Positions 45,009 through 53,386 of a DNA stretch of 64,000 nt are shown one piece after another; position 1 is the stretch's first letter; the number at the start of each line of letters is the position of its first letter. The notes beneath the pieces are model-generated. The model had not been told where the DNA came from and ran no database searches. It saw only the letters and a program-made list of their open reading frames with translations. This DNA comes from Paucimonas lemoignei (GTDB lineage: Bacteria > Pseudomonadota > Gammaproteobacteria > Burkholderiales > Burkholderiaceae_D). The translations under genes were made by a program, and so were the position numbers. The stretch is from positions 1-64,000 of the forward strand of contig NZ_SLZQ01000007.1 in NCBI RefSeq assembly GCF_004342585.1, read 5' to 3'.

Positions 45009-45959
45009 GTGATCATTGCCACCCATTCTGGAAAATTTCATGCCGACGATGTGTGGGCTGTGATGGTGCTCAACCTGCTATTCCCCGATAGCGAACTGGT
45101 GCGCACGCGCGACCCCGAGCGCATCGCCGCTGCGGATTTCGCCGTCGATGTCGGCGGCATCTGGGATCCGCAGGCAGGCCGCTTCGATCACCATCAAAAA
45201 GGCTTTTCTGGCGCGCGGCAGTCAGGTGTGCTCTATGCCAGCGCCGGCCTGGTCTGGCGCGAATACGGCGCGCGCTGCGTGGCGCTGCTGGCGCAACAGC
45301 ACTTGCAGCACACGCTCACCGACAAGGATGCGCAAGACATGGCTTACGCAATTGACGCCGATCTCGTGCAATATCTGGACATGTCCGATACCGGCACGGC
45401 GCGCAATGCCCCGGGCGGCTATGGCTTGTCGGCAGTGGTATCGGGATTCAATCTCACCTGGCTCGATGAGCAGCGCAGCGGCAGTGTCGCGTCAGCGGAA
45501 GATATGCGCCAGCGCCAGTTTTCACGCGCGATGGAGTTCATGGTCGATGTGCTGATCAACCAGGTGCGCTACCGTGTCGGTAGCATGCTGGCTGCGGGCC
45601 AGGTACGTCTGGCAGAACGGCTGGAGGGCGGGCGCTTGCTTTACCTCGGCAATGCGGCCTTGCCATGGAGTTCAATCGTGCGCAAGGAAATGCCCGAAGT
45701 TCTCTTTGTCATCAGCTACAGCATTACCGAAAACCGCTACATGCTGCATACGGTGCCGGCCGCTGCCGAGACCTTCGATGCGCGTTGCGACTTGCCGGCG
45801 ACCTGGGCTGGATTGCAAGGCGCGGAACTGGCTGCAGTGACTGGCGTTGCCGATGCCGTGTTTTGCCATAATGGCCGTTTCATTGCCGCGGCGCTTTCCT
45901 ACGAAGGTGTGTTGCAGATGGCGCGGCTGGCACTTGAGGATGCTGACAGCGCCGAGTAA
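45009..45959 (+). CDS. MYG1 family protein (DHH-like metal hydrolase)
   Basis: 316 residues. IATHSGKFHADDVWA and FDHHQKGF are the metal-binding motifs of the MYG1/UPF0160 family, and the eukaryotic MYG1 is a 3'-5' RNA exonuclease. The bacterial member may cleave RNA or nucleotides, which is inference. GTG 45009 is taken as start because homologues begin a residue or two before ATHSGKFHADD; an ATG at 44901 would add a 36-residue extension without family features. Convergent with mtfA. Confidence 0.85.
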   Translation: MIIATHSGKFHADDVWAVMVLNLLFPDSELVRTRDPERIAAADFAVDVGGIWDPQAGRFDHHQKGFSGARQSGVLYASAGLVWREYGARCVALLAQQHLQHTLTDKDAQDMAYAIDADLVQYLDMSDTGTARNAPGGYGLSAVVSGFNLTWLDEQRSGSVASAEDMRQRQFSRAMEFMVDVLINQVRYRVGSMLAAGQVRLAERLEGGRLLYLGNAALPWSSIVRKEMPEVLFVISYSITENRYMLHTVPAAAETFDARCDLPATWAGLQGAELAAVTGVADAVFCHNGRFIAAALSYEGVLQMARLALEDADSAE

Positions 45960-45988
45960 GCGACTAAGCGGCGCAGCAGGACGAAAGC

Positions 45989-46810
45989 TCAGCGCCAGCC
46001 GAACGGGTCGACGCGGTAAAAGCTTTGCAGCTGCCGGTACAGTTCGGGGTGCATTGCCGCCATTTCCTGCGGCTGTTCGAAAAACACTTCCGTGATCACG
46101 GCAAAAAATTCCGCCGGGCTTTCCGCGCCATAGTAATCGAACAGCGTATCGAGCTCGTCATCCGCCTGCTGGCGCAGATGAGCATATTCCGCTCCCAGCG
46201 CTTCCGACCATGGTTGGTAGTGTTCGGCGCGCGCCAGTATCGGCGCCCCGGTCGCTGCGCCTTTTTCCTGGTCGAGCTGATGGGCGAATTCATGGATGAC
46301 GACATTGCGCCCATCGCCAAAAAAACGGGCATCGTCGATGGCGTCTTCCCAGGACAGGACCACTTGCCCATCGCCCCAGGATTCGCCGGACAAGTCATCC
46401 AGGTATTCCGACAAGACGCCGGCTTCATCGACTTCCTGCTTTTTTACCCTGAATGCGCCGGGATACACCAGGATGCGTTCGAGCTTGGGATAGTAGTCGG
46501 TCTTGCGGTTCAGAAGGAGCAGGCAGGCTTGCGCGGCGATCGTCACGCGCATGTCGTCCGTGATGTGCAAGTCTGCGCAACCGACGAATGTCTTTTCCGC
46601 GATGAAGACCTGCATATGGCCGCGCAATTGCGCCTGCAAATCTGTTGGCAGCAGACGGTAATAGGGCACCCGTCTGCGCAGAATCTCCAGCCAGGCCTGG
46701 GGAAATGGCCGGTTGTATAAGCGCCGGCGCTGCCATTCGATGAAGTATGGCTTGCCGATCAACCAGGCGAGAAATAGCAGGCACAAGCCTGCCACGATCA
46801 GCATTGCCAT
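45989..46810 (-). CDS. mtfA: M90 family zinc peptidase MtfA-like, membrane anchored
   Basis: 273 residues. HEFAH (in NVVIHEFAHQLDQEKG) is the zinc-binding motif, with a downstream Glu in SPAEFFAVITEVFFEQP. In E. coli MtfA binds the repressor Mlc and so affects glucose PTS expression. Unlike E. coli MtfA this protein begins with a hydrophobic segment (about 2-20), as many betaproteobacterial homologues do, so it may be tethered to the membrane. The phosphatase gene lies immediately upstream (6-base gap). Confidence 0.88.
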   Translation of the reverse strand: MAMLIVAGLCLLFLAWLIGKPYFIEWQRRRLYNRPFPQAWLEILRRRVPYYRLLPTDLQAQLRGHMQVFIAEKTFVGCADLHITDDMRVTIAAQACLLLLNRKTDYYPKLERILVYPGAFRVKKQEVDEAGVLSEYLDDLSGESWGDGQVVLSWEDAIDDARFFGDGRNVVIHEFAHQLDQEKGAATGAPILARAEHYQPWSEALGAEYAHLRQQADDELDTLFDYYGAESPAEFFAVITEVFFEQPQEMAAMHPELYRQLQSFYRVDPFGWR

Positions 46811-46816
46811 GGATGG

Positions 46817-47317
46817 TCAGGCGACCTGCGGCTCCGCGGCAAGGTCCTTGCGCAAGACGTCGAGCAAGCCATCGGACGCATCTTCGATGTAATCCAGTAC
46901 CCGGTCAAAGCCGCTGCCGCCGCCATAATACGGATCGGGCACGACATCGGATGGCGAATTGCTGGCATATTGCATGAACAAGCCAAGTTTGTGGTGATGC
47001 TGCGGCGGGCAGGCCGTTTGCAGGCGGGCGAGATTGTCGCGGTCCATCGCCAGCACATAGTCGAAGTCGCTGAAGTCGCTGGCCTGGACCTGGCGCGCAC
47101 GCTGCATCGACAAGTCGTAGCCGCGCCGCTGCGCAAATTGCTGCGACCGATTGTCCGGCGCATTGCCGACATGATAGTCATGGGTTCCAGCCGAGTCGAT
47201 CCGAATGATATCCGTTAATCCGGCGGCTGCCACACGGTTGCGGAATACGCCTTCCGCAGTAGGCGAACGGCAGATATTGCCCATGCAGACAAAAAGGATG
47301 GAACGCTTACTGGTCAT
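46817..47317 (-). CDS. Low-molecular-weight protein-tyrosine phosphatase
   Basis: 166 residues. The catalytic loop C11-M-G-N-I-C-R17-S-P is at the N-terminus (CX5R), and the general acid Asp is in VPDPYYGG near residue 127. Cytoplasmic phosphatases of this type often counter bacterial tyrosine kinases in polysaccharide export, but no such kinase is nearby. Only 6 bases separate it from mtfA, so both are likely in one transcript. Confidence 0.93.
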   Translation of the reverse strand: MTSKRSILFVCMGNICRSPTAEGVFRNRVAAAGLTDIIRIDSAGTHDYHVGNAPDNRSQQFAQRRGYDLSMQRARQVQASDFSDFDYVLAMDRDNLARLQTACPPQHHHKLGLFMQYASNSPSDVVPDPYYGGGSGFDRVLDYIEDASDGLLDVLRKDLAAEPQVA

Positions 47318-47445
47318 GTCTATCGGTAAAGTGGCTGATGAAAAATTTTAATCAGCTATCTTAACAAAAGTATTTCCATGCATTAAGTAAGGATGCCGGA
47401 AAGGTGTGTCCGATTTTTCGGTGCTTCCTGGCGCTTTCCCGCTGC

Positions 47446-47766
47446 TTATACGGGATTCCAGGTCATGATCTTGGCTTGCTGGTGCCGCGGCTGTTTGCCG
47501 CAATCGCATTCGGTCCAGGTTTTGTGGTCGTTCCACAATTCGGGATTAAAGCCGTTGAAATCCTTCGCCGACTTTAGCGTGAAGGAATTGGGGTCCGCCT
47601 CGACGGCTCGTTCGGCACCGCTGACGGCATACTGCACAGGCTGCATGGACGCTTCCTGTTCGGCATCGACTGGTTCGACACTGCCGCCACATGCAGTGGT
47701 AAGCAGGGCGGTGCAGATAGAGGCCAAAATAGCCAGACTACGTTGACGGATGAATAGTGATTGCAT
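47446..47766 (-). CDS. Small putative lipoprotein, unknown function
   Basis: 106 residues. The signal peptide ends in a lipobox, LTTAC-GGS, predicting lipid attachment. The mature part is acidic, then has a CDCGKQPRHQQ segment near the C-terminus. No family recognised. AGGATC precedes the start. It lies 128 bases upstream of the phosphatase on the same strand. Confidence 0.6.
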   Translation of the reverse strand: MQSLFIRQRSLAILASICTALLTTACGGSVEPVDAEQEASMQPVQYAVSGAERAVEADPNSFTLKSAKDFNGFNPELWNDHKTWTECDCGKQPRHQQAKIMTWNPV

Positions 47767-48069
47767 TCTCGGATCCTTTCTTTTTCATAGGCCGGCAATT
47801 GCTTCCTGCAGGCACTATATTAGTCCTTGCTCTGAGAATGATTTGAGGAAAAGGTTCCGGCTATCACTAATTGATTCATGGGAAGAATTAAGGCTGAAGC
47901 GGTAGCGAGATTAGGCATCAATTCCGGAAGAAAGCCGAAGACGTTTTTTGATTTCCTTCGAGAAATAGCAATCTGGGTCGTGCTCCAGTGAAAACAAAAT
48001 AAATAAAACCCCTATTTAGTCCTGTAGGTTAAATATGGCCGAATGGCCAGTTTAACAATTTCAGTTTTG

Positions 48070-48103
48070 GCATATCATTCGTGGACTTATAAAAATGATA
48101 TGC
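48070..48103. promoter_or_regulatory. 10-bp perfect inverted repeat, candidate operator
   Basis: GCATATCATT (48070-48079) and AATGATATGC (48094-48103) are perfect inverse copies 14 bases apart, in AT-rich DNA about 65 bases before the leader-peptide start. Size and spacing suit a dimeric regulator. No T-run follows, so it is not a terminator. Confidence 0.45.
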
Positions 48104-48168
48104 ATTTGTAAAGCGCCGACTTCATTGCAAATGCCTCGTCCTTATCTAATGTTCCGCAGGAGACAGAC

Positions 48169-48249
48169 ATGTGCCATCACCTCGTTATGAATCCATCGAG
48201 TCATAGCTTTACCAACACCGATAGCCAAGCCCCACAACTTCCTTTTTGA
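48169..48249 (+). CDS. Putative 26-residue leader peptide
   Basis: ATG 48169 follows a strong CAGGAGACAGAC ribosome site and opens a 26-codon frame (MCHHLVMNPSSHSFTNTDSQ, then APQLPF) ending at TGA 48249. It has no hydrophobic segment. It precedes the lipoprotein gene at 48358 by 108 bases, so it could be a regulatory upstream frame, but no amino-acid run or attenuator pair is evident. Only the ribosome site and position support it. Confidence 0.35.
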   Translation: MCHHLVMNPSSHSFTNTDSQAPQLPF

Positions 48250-48357
48250 ACTCAAGCCACGAGAGCATGAGCGATTCCCGTTGCGCACAGCATTTGCCTT
48301 TCCAACCACAAGAGCGAAAAGCCACTTCCCTTAACCCAAAATGGAGACTTACCCGCT

Positions 48358-49449
48358 ATGACATTTGCGACAAGATCCCGACAGGTTCTCGCTTTAGGTT
48401 TATGTGCATTGGCGCTGCAGGGCTGCAAGATCGATACGCTGATTCCCGGCACCGTCAATAACGGTGCGCCAAACCCTAACACGACGCTGGCATGGTCCGA
48501 AGGCGGGGCGTTCACCCCGGATGGCCGTCTGTATGTCATTGGCGGGAACCAGCCGTTCAGCTATGGCCCCAATGGCATCATCGTCAACGGCAAGTCCTAT
48601 ATTTATGAAGTGCGCAAGAATGCCAACGGTACTTTCGCCAATGTCCCGGTGGTGGAAGGGAATGTGGGCGGGCGGACCTGCTATTTCGGCGGACTGGCTG
48701 CCGTGCGCCAGATGCTGTATGCGACCTGCACCAACATCGAGGAGCTGATGCCGGCATCGGTACTGTACCGGGTCGATACCAGCAAGCCACCCGGCGATCC
48801 GCGCCGTATCGCCAGCACGCCGCTGATGACGCCGGCATTCCAGCCGAACGGCATCGCCGTCGATTGGCAGGGCAGTCTCTACATGGCCAACAGCGCCAGC
48901 TTCATTGCCACGATGATGTATGGCGTGCCTAACGTGCCGGCGGTCGTCAAGGTCAAGATTGCCGACCCGCTGGCATTTCGCGTGACCGAATCCAACTGGC
49001 TGCCTGCTTTGCTGGGCGGATATTCGCCTAATGGCGCGGCGATCAGCGGCAACCAGCTTTACCTGCCGAGCATGAATGTCATTTACCGGATTCCCATACT
49101 GGCCAATGGCAGCGCCGGCCTGCCGACCATCGCCTACCAGACGGCGAAGACCAATCTCTTCGATGCTGTGACGGTACTGCCCAACAATATGCTCGCTGTG
49201 CCGGAAATCACCAACCCGAATCCTGACCTGGTACAAACGGCGTATCCGGGCACGCCGCCGGCCACGACGCTGACGACGCAGCTGACGCTGATCGACGCCA
49301 CCACGGGGCGATTTGTCGCCAAGGCGCCATTCCCGAGCTACGTGCGCCCGAGCAGCGTCACAGTCTCGCAGGGCACGATGTTTCCGTATGGGTCGGCGGT
49401 CGTGACGGATGCCATAGGCGCGGGCGGCTTATATCTCGTGCAGAAATAG
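48358..49449 (+). CDS. Beta-propeller-like lipoprotein, unknown function
   Basis: 363 residues. The signal peptide ends LALQGC-KID, a lipobox with Cys23, so the protein is anchored in the envelope. The mature part shows repeated short strand-turn-strand units (FTPDGRLYVIGGNQ, PNGIAVDWQGSLYMANSA, SPNGAAISGNQLYLPSM, FDAVTVLPNNMLAVPE), the pattern of an SMP-30/NHL-type six-bladed propeller. No catalytic residues are assigned. GGAG precedes the ATG, and a terminator follows. Confidence 0.65.
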   Translation: MTFATRSRQVLALGLCALALQGCKIDTLIPGTVNNGAPNPNTTLAWSEGGAFTPDGRLYVIGGNQPFSYGPNGIIVNGKSYIYEVRKNANGTFANVPVVEGNVGGRTCYFGGLAAVRQMLYATCTNIEELMPASVLYRVDTSKPPGDPRRIASTPLMTPAFQPNGIAVDWQGSLYMANSASFIATMMYGVPNVPAVVKVKIADPLAFRVTESNWLPALLGGYSPNGAAISGNQLYLPSMNVIYRIPILANGSAGLPTIAYQTAKTNLFDAVTVLPNNMLAVPEITNPNPDLVQTAYPGTPPATTLTTQLTLIDATTGRFVAKAPFPSYVRPSSVTVSQGTMFPYGSAVVTDAIGAGGLYLVQK

Positions 49450-49457
49450 TGTCGTAC

Positions 49458-49490
49458 AAAGCCCGGGTTGGTCGCCCGGGTTTTTGTTGT
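49458..49490 (+). terminator. Intrinsic terminator after the propeller lipoprotein
   Basis: Two CCCGGG blocks (49462-49467 and 49475-49480) pair around TTGGTCG and are followed by TTTTTGTTGT. Begins about 10 bases after the stop codon. Confidence 0.8.
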
Positions 49491-49597
49491 AAATAAATCA
49501 CATCATTGCGCAAGGGCTAATTTGGGTGGCAATATCGATGACCGCCATATCCACAATAAACTGAAGCGTAACCACGCCAAGGCCAGGTGAGGAAACC

Positions 49598-51031
49598 ATG
49601 AATCGCAAGCAGGCACTCATCGTCGATGATTCCAAGACGGCGCAATATCTATTGAAACGCATGCTGCAGGAATACGAGCTGCGCATCGACGTCGCTTCCT
49701 CCGCCGAAGAGGCCCTGGCTTACCTGAGCTATAACCATCCCGCGGTGATCTTCCTTGACCAGCAAATGACCGGCATGACCGGCTTCGAAGCGCTCAAGAC
49801 GATCAAGGCGAACCCGCATACCGCGCTGATCCCGGTCATCATGTACACCTCGCAAAACGATGACTTGTTCGTTAGCCAGGCGATTGCGCTGGGCGCGCAG
49901 GGGTTTCTTTCCAAAGGCGCGATGCATCCGGCCAATCTGCAACAGGTCCTGGAACGGTTAAGCATTCGCAAGCTTGGAGGCAATCCCGTTGCGGCAACCC
50001 AGAATCCAGCTATCCAGAACCTGGCTATCCAGAACCCGACAGCGGAAGACACGGCGTCGCAGGACAATGACCTGGAAGTCGTGCCCATCCGTGAAAAGCC
50101 GGTTGAGGATCCGGCGGATATCGACAAGGTTCGCATGCAGATCGGGCGCCTGTTCGAATTGCATGGTGCGGATATCAAGTCTTCGCTCAATAGCAGCACG
50201 CAATTCATTCTCAAGCGTCTTTCCACCACCATCGATAAATCGGCACACCGGGAAGCCGGTTTGGTCGGCAATGCGCTTGCCAGCATCAAGTCGGTTGTCA
50301 GCGCCGCGATCGCTTCGGAGCGCCGCAAGGGCTCGATGGCCAACCGGGTGCTGCTGACCGGGACCATTGTCGTAATGGCCCTGTTCACTTATCTGTTGCT
50401 GGAATTGCAAGCGGATACCGAAGCTTCCTCCAAAAGGATCCTGGCCGCGCTCGAAATGAAAAATGTCGACCAGTCGATGACGCGATCCGCATCCATGCCT
50501 GGCATATCGCCGGTAAAGATGACGGTGCCGGCCGATGCGCCGGCTGTCATTCATCCTTCACTGTTGCAAGCCATTAGCTGGGCGCAGCATGCGGACTTTC
50601 ATTTCGATTACGGCGAAGCGCCATTGAGCGGCGCCCGGTTATCCAATCTTCACCAGTTGGTGCAATTGATGGCGGACGGCGGCTATCGGGGCACCCTGAT
50701 CGTCAACATCAATTTCGGCAACTTCTGCCTGGAGCAGGATGAAGCCAGTTCATGGCGCCTGGCGCGCAGCGACGTCAAGGCAGCCAACTGCAAGATGCTG
50801 AAGGATATGAATCCGCGTTTCCCTGTCAATGATTACTTGACGCTGCAATATCAGGCTTTTGAAAAAAATGTGGCGGCGGTGAAGGATGGTCGCGTCAGCA
50901 TTCGCATTATCAGCAATGGCATCAGCACGCCGGGCGTCGAGTATCCGCTGGTGACACCGCAGACCACGGCCGGTGAATGGAACCGCGCTGCGTTGCGGAA
51001 CAATCGGATTGCCGTGCAAATTCCTAACTAA
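49598..51031 (+). CDS. Receiver-domain protein with transmembrane anchor and extracytoplasmic domain
   Basis: 477 residues with an unusual order. Residues 1-125 are a complete CheY-like receiver: acidic pocket D10/D11, phospho-acceptor D54 (IFLDQQM), T84 and K106. A linker (130-160) has a short Q-N-P/L repeat, then a helical segment (170-245). One membrane span lies at about 250-269, and the rest (270-477) should be outside the cytoplasm, containing a region that resembles OmpA-like or secretory periplasmic domains only vaguely. Response regulators rarely carry such a tail. No histidine kinase is adjacent. GTGAGGAAACC provides the ribosome site. It sits between two lipoprotein genes. Confidence 0.75.
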   Translation: MNRKQALIVDDSKTAQYLLKRMLQEYELRIDVASSAEEALAYLSYNHPAVIFLDQQMTGMTGFEALKTIKANPHTALIPVIMYTSQNDDLFVSQAIALGAQGFLSKGAMHPANLQQVLERLSIRKLGGNPVAATQNPAIQNLAIQNPTAEDTASQDNDLEVVPIREKPVEDPADIDKVRMQIGRLFELHGADIKSSLNSSTQFILKRLSTTIDKSAHREAGLVGNALASIKSVVSAAIASERRKGSMANRVLLTGTIVVMALFTYLLLELQADTEASSKRILAALEMKNVDQSMTRSASMPGISPVKMTVPADAPAVIHPSLLQAISWAQHADFHFDYGEAPLSGARLSNLHQLVQLMADGGYRGTLIVNINFGNFCLEQDEASSWRLARSDVKAANCKMLKDMNPRFPVNDYLTLQYQAFEKNVAAVKDGRVSIRIISNGISTPGVEYPLVTPQTTAGEWNRAALRNNRIAVQIPN

Positions 51032-51190
51032 AAACAATATGTTGCGGCAAACGGCGGGTACAGCATGCTGCCTCGCCGCTTAATTTTTGTCACCTGAACT
51101 TCGCCGCGTGATCAGACGGTTTTTCGTCGCGCCAGTTTTCCGGCCTTGATCTTGCATACTTCGGCATCATGCTAGTTGCAGGAGTGGATC

Positions 51191-52600
51191 ATGGCTTCCC
51201 TGAAATCTACATCACACTGTGCGTGGCTCGTATCGATTGCTTGCTTGATTAACCTCGGCGCCTGCAGCGGCGGCGGAGACGCAGCCGCTCCCATCGCGAG
51301 TCAAGCGGAACAGTCGACACAGGCGGAGGGCGCGGCTACGCCGGCTCTTGCAGCCGCCTCGGTCCTGGCGACGCTCGACATACCTGCTTCCCTGACTGCG
51401 CCGCCATTTGATGTGCCGCGCCAGCTCACCGTGCCGCCGGGCTTCGGCATTCGTTTATGGGCCCGCGTAGAGGGCGCGCGATTCATGGCCCGCGCTCCGA
51501 ATGGCGATATCCTGGTTTCGCAACCGGGCTCGGGGCAGGTCGTGCTGTTGCGTGAACGTTCGAACGATCTCCCGCAAGCCTTTACTTTCGCCAGCGGTTT
51601 GCAAAAACCACATGACTTGGTATTTCATACAATCGGCACGACGACGTATCTCTATATCGCTGAATCGAACCGCATTACCCGCTCCGTTTATCAGAGTGGC
51701 GACACCCGATCCGCGACACGCGAAACCGTGGTGGCGGACTTGCCTGATGCCTCCAATATGACCGAGCTGCAGGGCAACTATGCGCATGAATTAAAGAATA
51801 TCGCGTTGTCACCGGAGCATAAGCTGTATGTGTCGATCGCGTCATCCTGCAATGCTTGTATCGAGGATACGCAAAGCGATCCGCTTCGCGGCGCAATATA
51901 CGAATATAACGCCGACGGCAGTGGCCGCAGGCTGTACGCACGCGGATTGCGCAATGCCGAAGGATTGGATTTTCTGCCTGGGTCCAGCGCACTATGGGTG
52001 GCAGTCAATAATCGCGACAACGTGCCGTACCCCTTCGAGAACGATGCCGACGGCAATGGCACTAACGATGCCGGGCAGATACTGCCATCGTACGTGGATA
52101 ACAATCCGCCGGAACCTTTCACCCGCGTGCGCGACGGCGGCAACTATGGCTGGCCGTTTTGCAATGTCCTGCCTAATGCCGAAATGAGCAACCTGGAATC
52201 GGCACCCGACTATATGTTGAACCGCAATTCGTCGCAATTCGACTGCACCACGGCAGATCGCGCCTCGAAAGGCATTCGCGCCCATTCCGCGCCGCTTGGC
52301 CTAAGCTTTTTGCAGGGAAGCACGGTGCCGGAGGCTTACCGCAGCGGGGCAGCGATTGCCTTGCATGGTTGCTGGAATTGCACCACTTTAAGCGCCGGAT
52401 ACAAGGTCGTGTATTTTTCCTTTGATGCGGAAGGCAATGCCGGCAGCGAAATCGACCTGGTCACAGGATTTGTCACGGATCCGGTGGCACGAAGCCTATG
52501 GGGAAGGCCGGTGGATGTCATACCGGATGCAAATGGAAATATATTGATTTCGGATGATTACGCCGGGGCGATCTATCAGCTCTACCCGAAAGTGCAATGA
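51191..52600 (+). CDS. PQQ-dependent sugar dehydrogenase-like lipoprotein
   Basis: 469 residues. Lipobox LGAC-SGGG near residue 25, then a low-complexity Ala/Thr/Glu linker and a propeller domain (about 75-469) of the glucose/sorbosone dehydrogenase type: FARAPNGDILVSQPGSG-like (MARAPNGDILVSQPGSGQV), GLQKPHDLVF, GLRNAEGLDF, DGGNYGWPFC and HSAPLGLSFLQGS. Such proteins oxidise sugars or aldoses with PQQ, but residues for PQQ could not be verified. Start ATG 51191 has AGGAG upstream. No PQQ synthesis genes are in the window. Confidence 0.75.
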   Translation: MASLKSTSHCAWLVSIACLINLGACSGGGDAAAPIASQAEQSTQAEGAATPALAAASVLATLDIPASLTAPPFDVPRQLTVPPGFGIRLWARVEGARFMARAPNGDILVSQPGSGQVVLLRERSNDLPQAFTFASGLQKPHDLVFHTIGTTTYLYIAESNRITRSVYQSGDTRSATRETVVADLPDASNMTELQGNYAHELKNIALSPEHKLYVSIASSCNACIEDTQSDPLRGAIYEYNADGSGRRLYARGLRNAEGLDFLPGSSALWVAVNNRDNVPYPFENDADGNGTNDAGQILPSYVDNNPPEPFTRVRDGGNYGWPFCNVLPNAEMSNLESAPDYMLNRNSSQFDCTTADRASKGIRAHSAPLGLSFLQGSTVPEAYRSGAAIALHGCWNCTTLSAGYKVVYFSFDAEGNAGSEIDLVTGFVTDPVARSLWGRPVDVIPDANGNILISDDYAGAIYQLYPKVQ

Positions 52601-52670
52601 CACAGTAAATGTGCGCGCACTGAAAGGATTTGAAAATGAGTTGCCCACGCCGCGCGCTTGGCGTCGTGGC

Positions 52671-52708
52671 CGGCAAGCAGCGCCGACTGTGGAGGACGCT
52701 GCTTGCCG
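52671..52708. repeat. Perfect 12-bp hairpin without T-run at a convergent junction
   Basis: CGGCAAGCAGCG (52671-52682) pairs with CGCTGCTTGCCG (52697-52708) around a 14-base loop, between the converging dehydrogenase-like and BON genes. There is no T-tract on either side. Confidence 0.7.
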
Positions 52709-52728
52709 CTTACTCGATAAGGGACTTA

Positions 52729-53049
52729 TTACTTGCTGCTACGCGGTTTAACTTGCAGATTGTTTTTCACCGAAGTGACGCCAGATACCTTGCGGGCTGC
52801 TTCGACTGCCTTGTTGGCCTGTTCCTGATTATCGACAAATCCGGCCAGCGATACTTCGCCACGGTAGGTGTCGACGTTGATGGCGGCAGCTTCACCGATA
52901 CCCTGAGTCTGGGCAATCTCGGTTTTCACGCGGGCGGTGAGCGAAGCGTCATCAATGAATTCGCCAGTGCCGCGCGAGGTCTTGGTCGGGGCGCAAGCGG
53001 CAAGGCCCAAAGTCAGGATGATGGAAAGGCAGGCAAACAGTTTTTTCAT
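52729..53049 (-). CDS. BON-domain lipoprotein (OsmY-like)
   Basis: 106 residues. Signal peptide with lipobox LAAC-APT, then one BON domain (about 35-100): DDASLTARVKTEIAQTQG, INVDTYRGEVSLAGFVDN and VSGVTSVKNNLQVK. BON domains bind phospholipid membranes, and OsmY-type proteins are periplasmic stress proteins. ATG 53049 has AAGGAG correctly placed. Probably expressed under envelope or osmotic stress, by analogy only. Confidence 0.88.
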   Translation of the reverse strand: MKKLFACLSIILTLGLAACAPTKTSRGTGEFIDDASLTARVKTEIAQTQGIGEAAAINVDTYRGEVSLAGFVDNQEQANKAVEAARKVSGVTSVKNNLQVKPRSSK

Positions 53050-53243
53050 GACAGCTCCTTTTTGACAAATCAAACATCAAGAATGAGTTTCTTCCTGAAG
53101 GCATACAGAAAGAATCCATCCACTTTTCTTCAATCGTTACTTCCCGTATTTAATTGAATTTGATGCATGATTTTTTCCGCCGTTCCCATGAATAAGCGCA
53201 AATCTCATGATCTGCCGCATGTTTCCATTAAGATGGTAGGCAT

Positions 53244-53272
53244 TTGCGGGTACGAACAAGAAACGGCATAAA
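53244..53272 (+). promoter_or_regulatory. Sigma70-like promoter candidate on the plus strand
   Basis: TTGCGG at 53244-53249 and CATAAA at 53267-53272 are 17 bases apart, close to the TTGACA/TATAAT consensus. Transcription would start around 53279 and has no gene to serve, except a possible small RNA. Confidence 0.35.
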
Positions 53273-53278
53273 AGAGCA

Positions 53279-53378
53279 ATCATGCGATTTCATGCGCTGA
53301 GAGGGATCGGTGAATAGCAGGCAGGCAATGAAGCAGTAGATGCCTGTATGGCATCAACTGCTTCAGAAGTTTTTGTTT
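53279..53378 (+). ncRNA. Possible small RNA (hypothetical)
   Basis: Predicted only from a promoter-like box pair upstream and a hairpin at its 3' end. It would be about 100 bases, lie antisense to nothing, and finish before the converging trhP gene. No family is recognised. An alternative is that the hairpin is a T-poor barrier for transcripts from either neighbour. Confidence 0.3.
53331..53378 (+). terminator. Orphan hairpin with delayed T-run
   Basis: A 14-bp stem with one mismatch (53331-53344 with 53350-53363, loop TGTAT) is followed, after a 6-base spacer, by TTTTTGTTT at 53370-53378. The T-run exists only in the plus direction, where no gene ends. The spacer weakens its reading as a classical terminator. 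Confidence 0.45.
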
Positions 53379-53386
53379 AAAGTAAA

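Larger units (their letters stand above)
47767..48357. other. Long intergenic region with palindrome and possible leader peptide
   Basis: 591 bases between divergent lipoprotein genes. AT-rich over 47980-48120. It contains a 10-base inverted repeat (48070-48103) and a 26-codon frame with a good ribosome site (48169-48249), both annotated separately. A GGCC-GAAT-GGCC repeat lies near 48040. The remainder shows nothing I recognise. Confidence 0.5.
53074..53386. other. Intergenic region upstream of the BON gene with promoter- and terminator-like signals
   Basis: 313 bases between the BON gene (minus) and the trhP gene (minus). It must hold the BON promoter. On the plus strand it also has a sigma70-like box pair and a strong hairpin with a delayed T-run, annotated as a possible small RNA. 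No coding frame is convincing. Confidence 0.5.
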
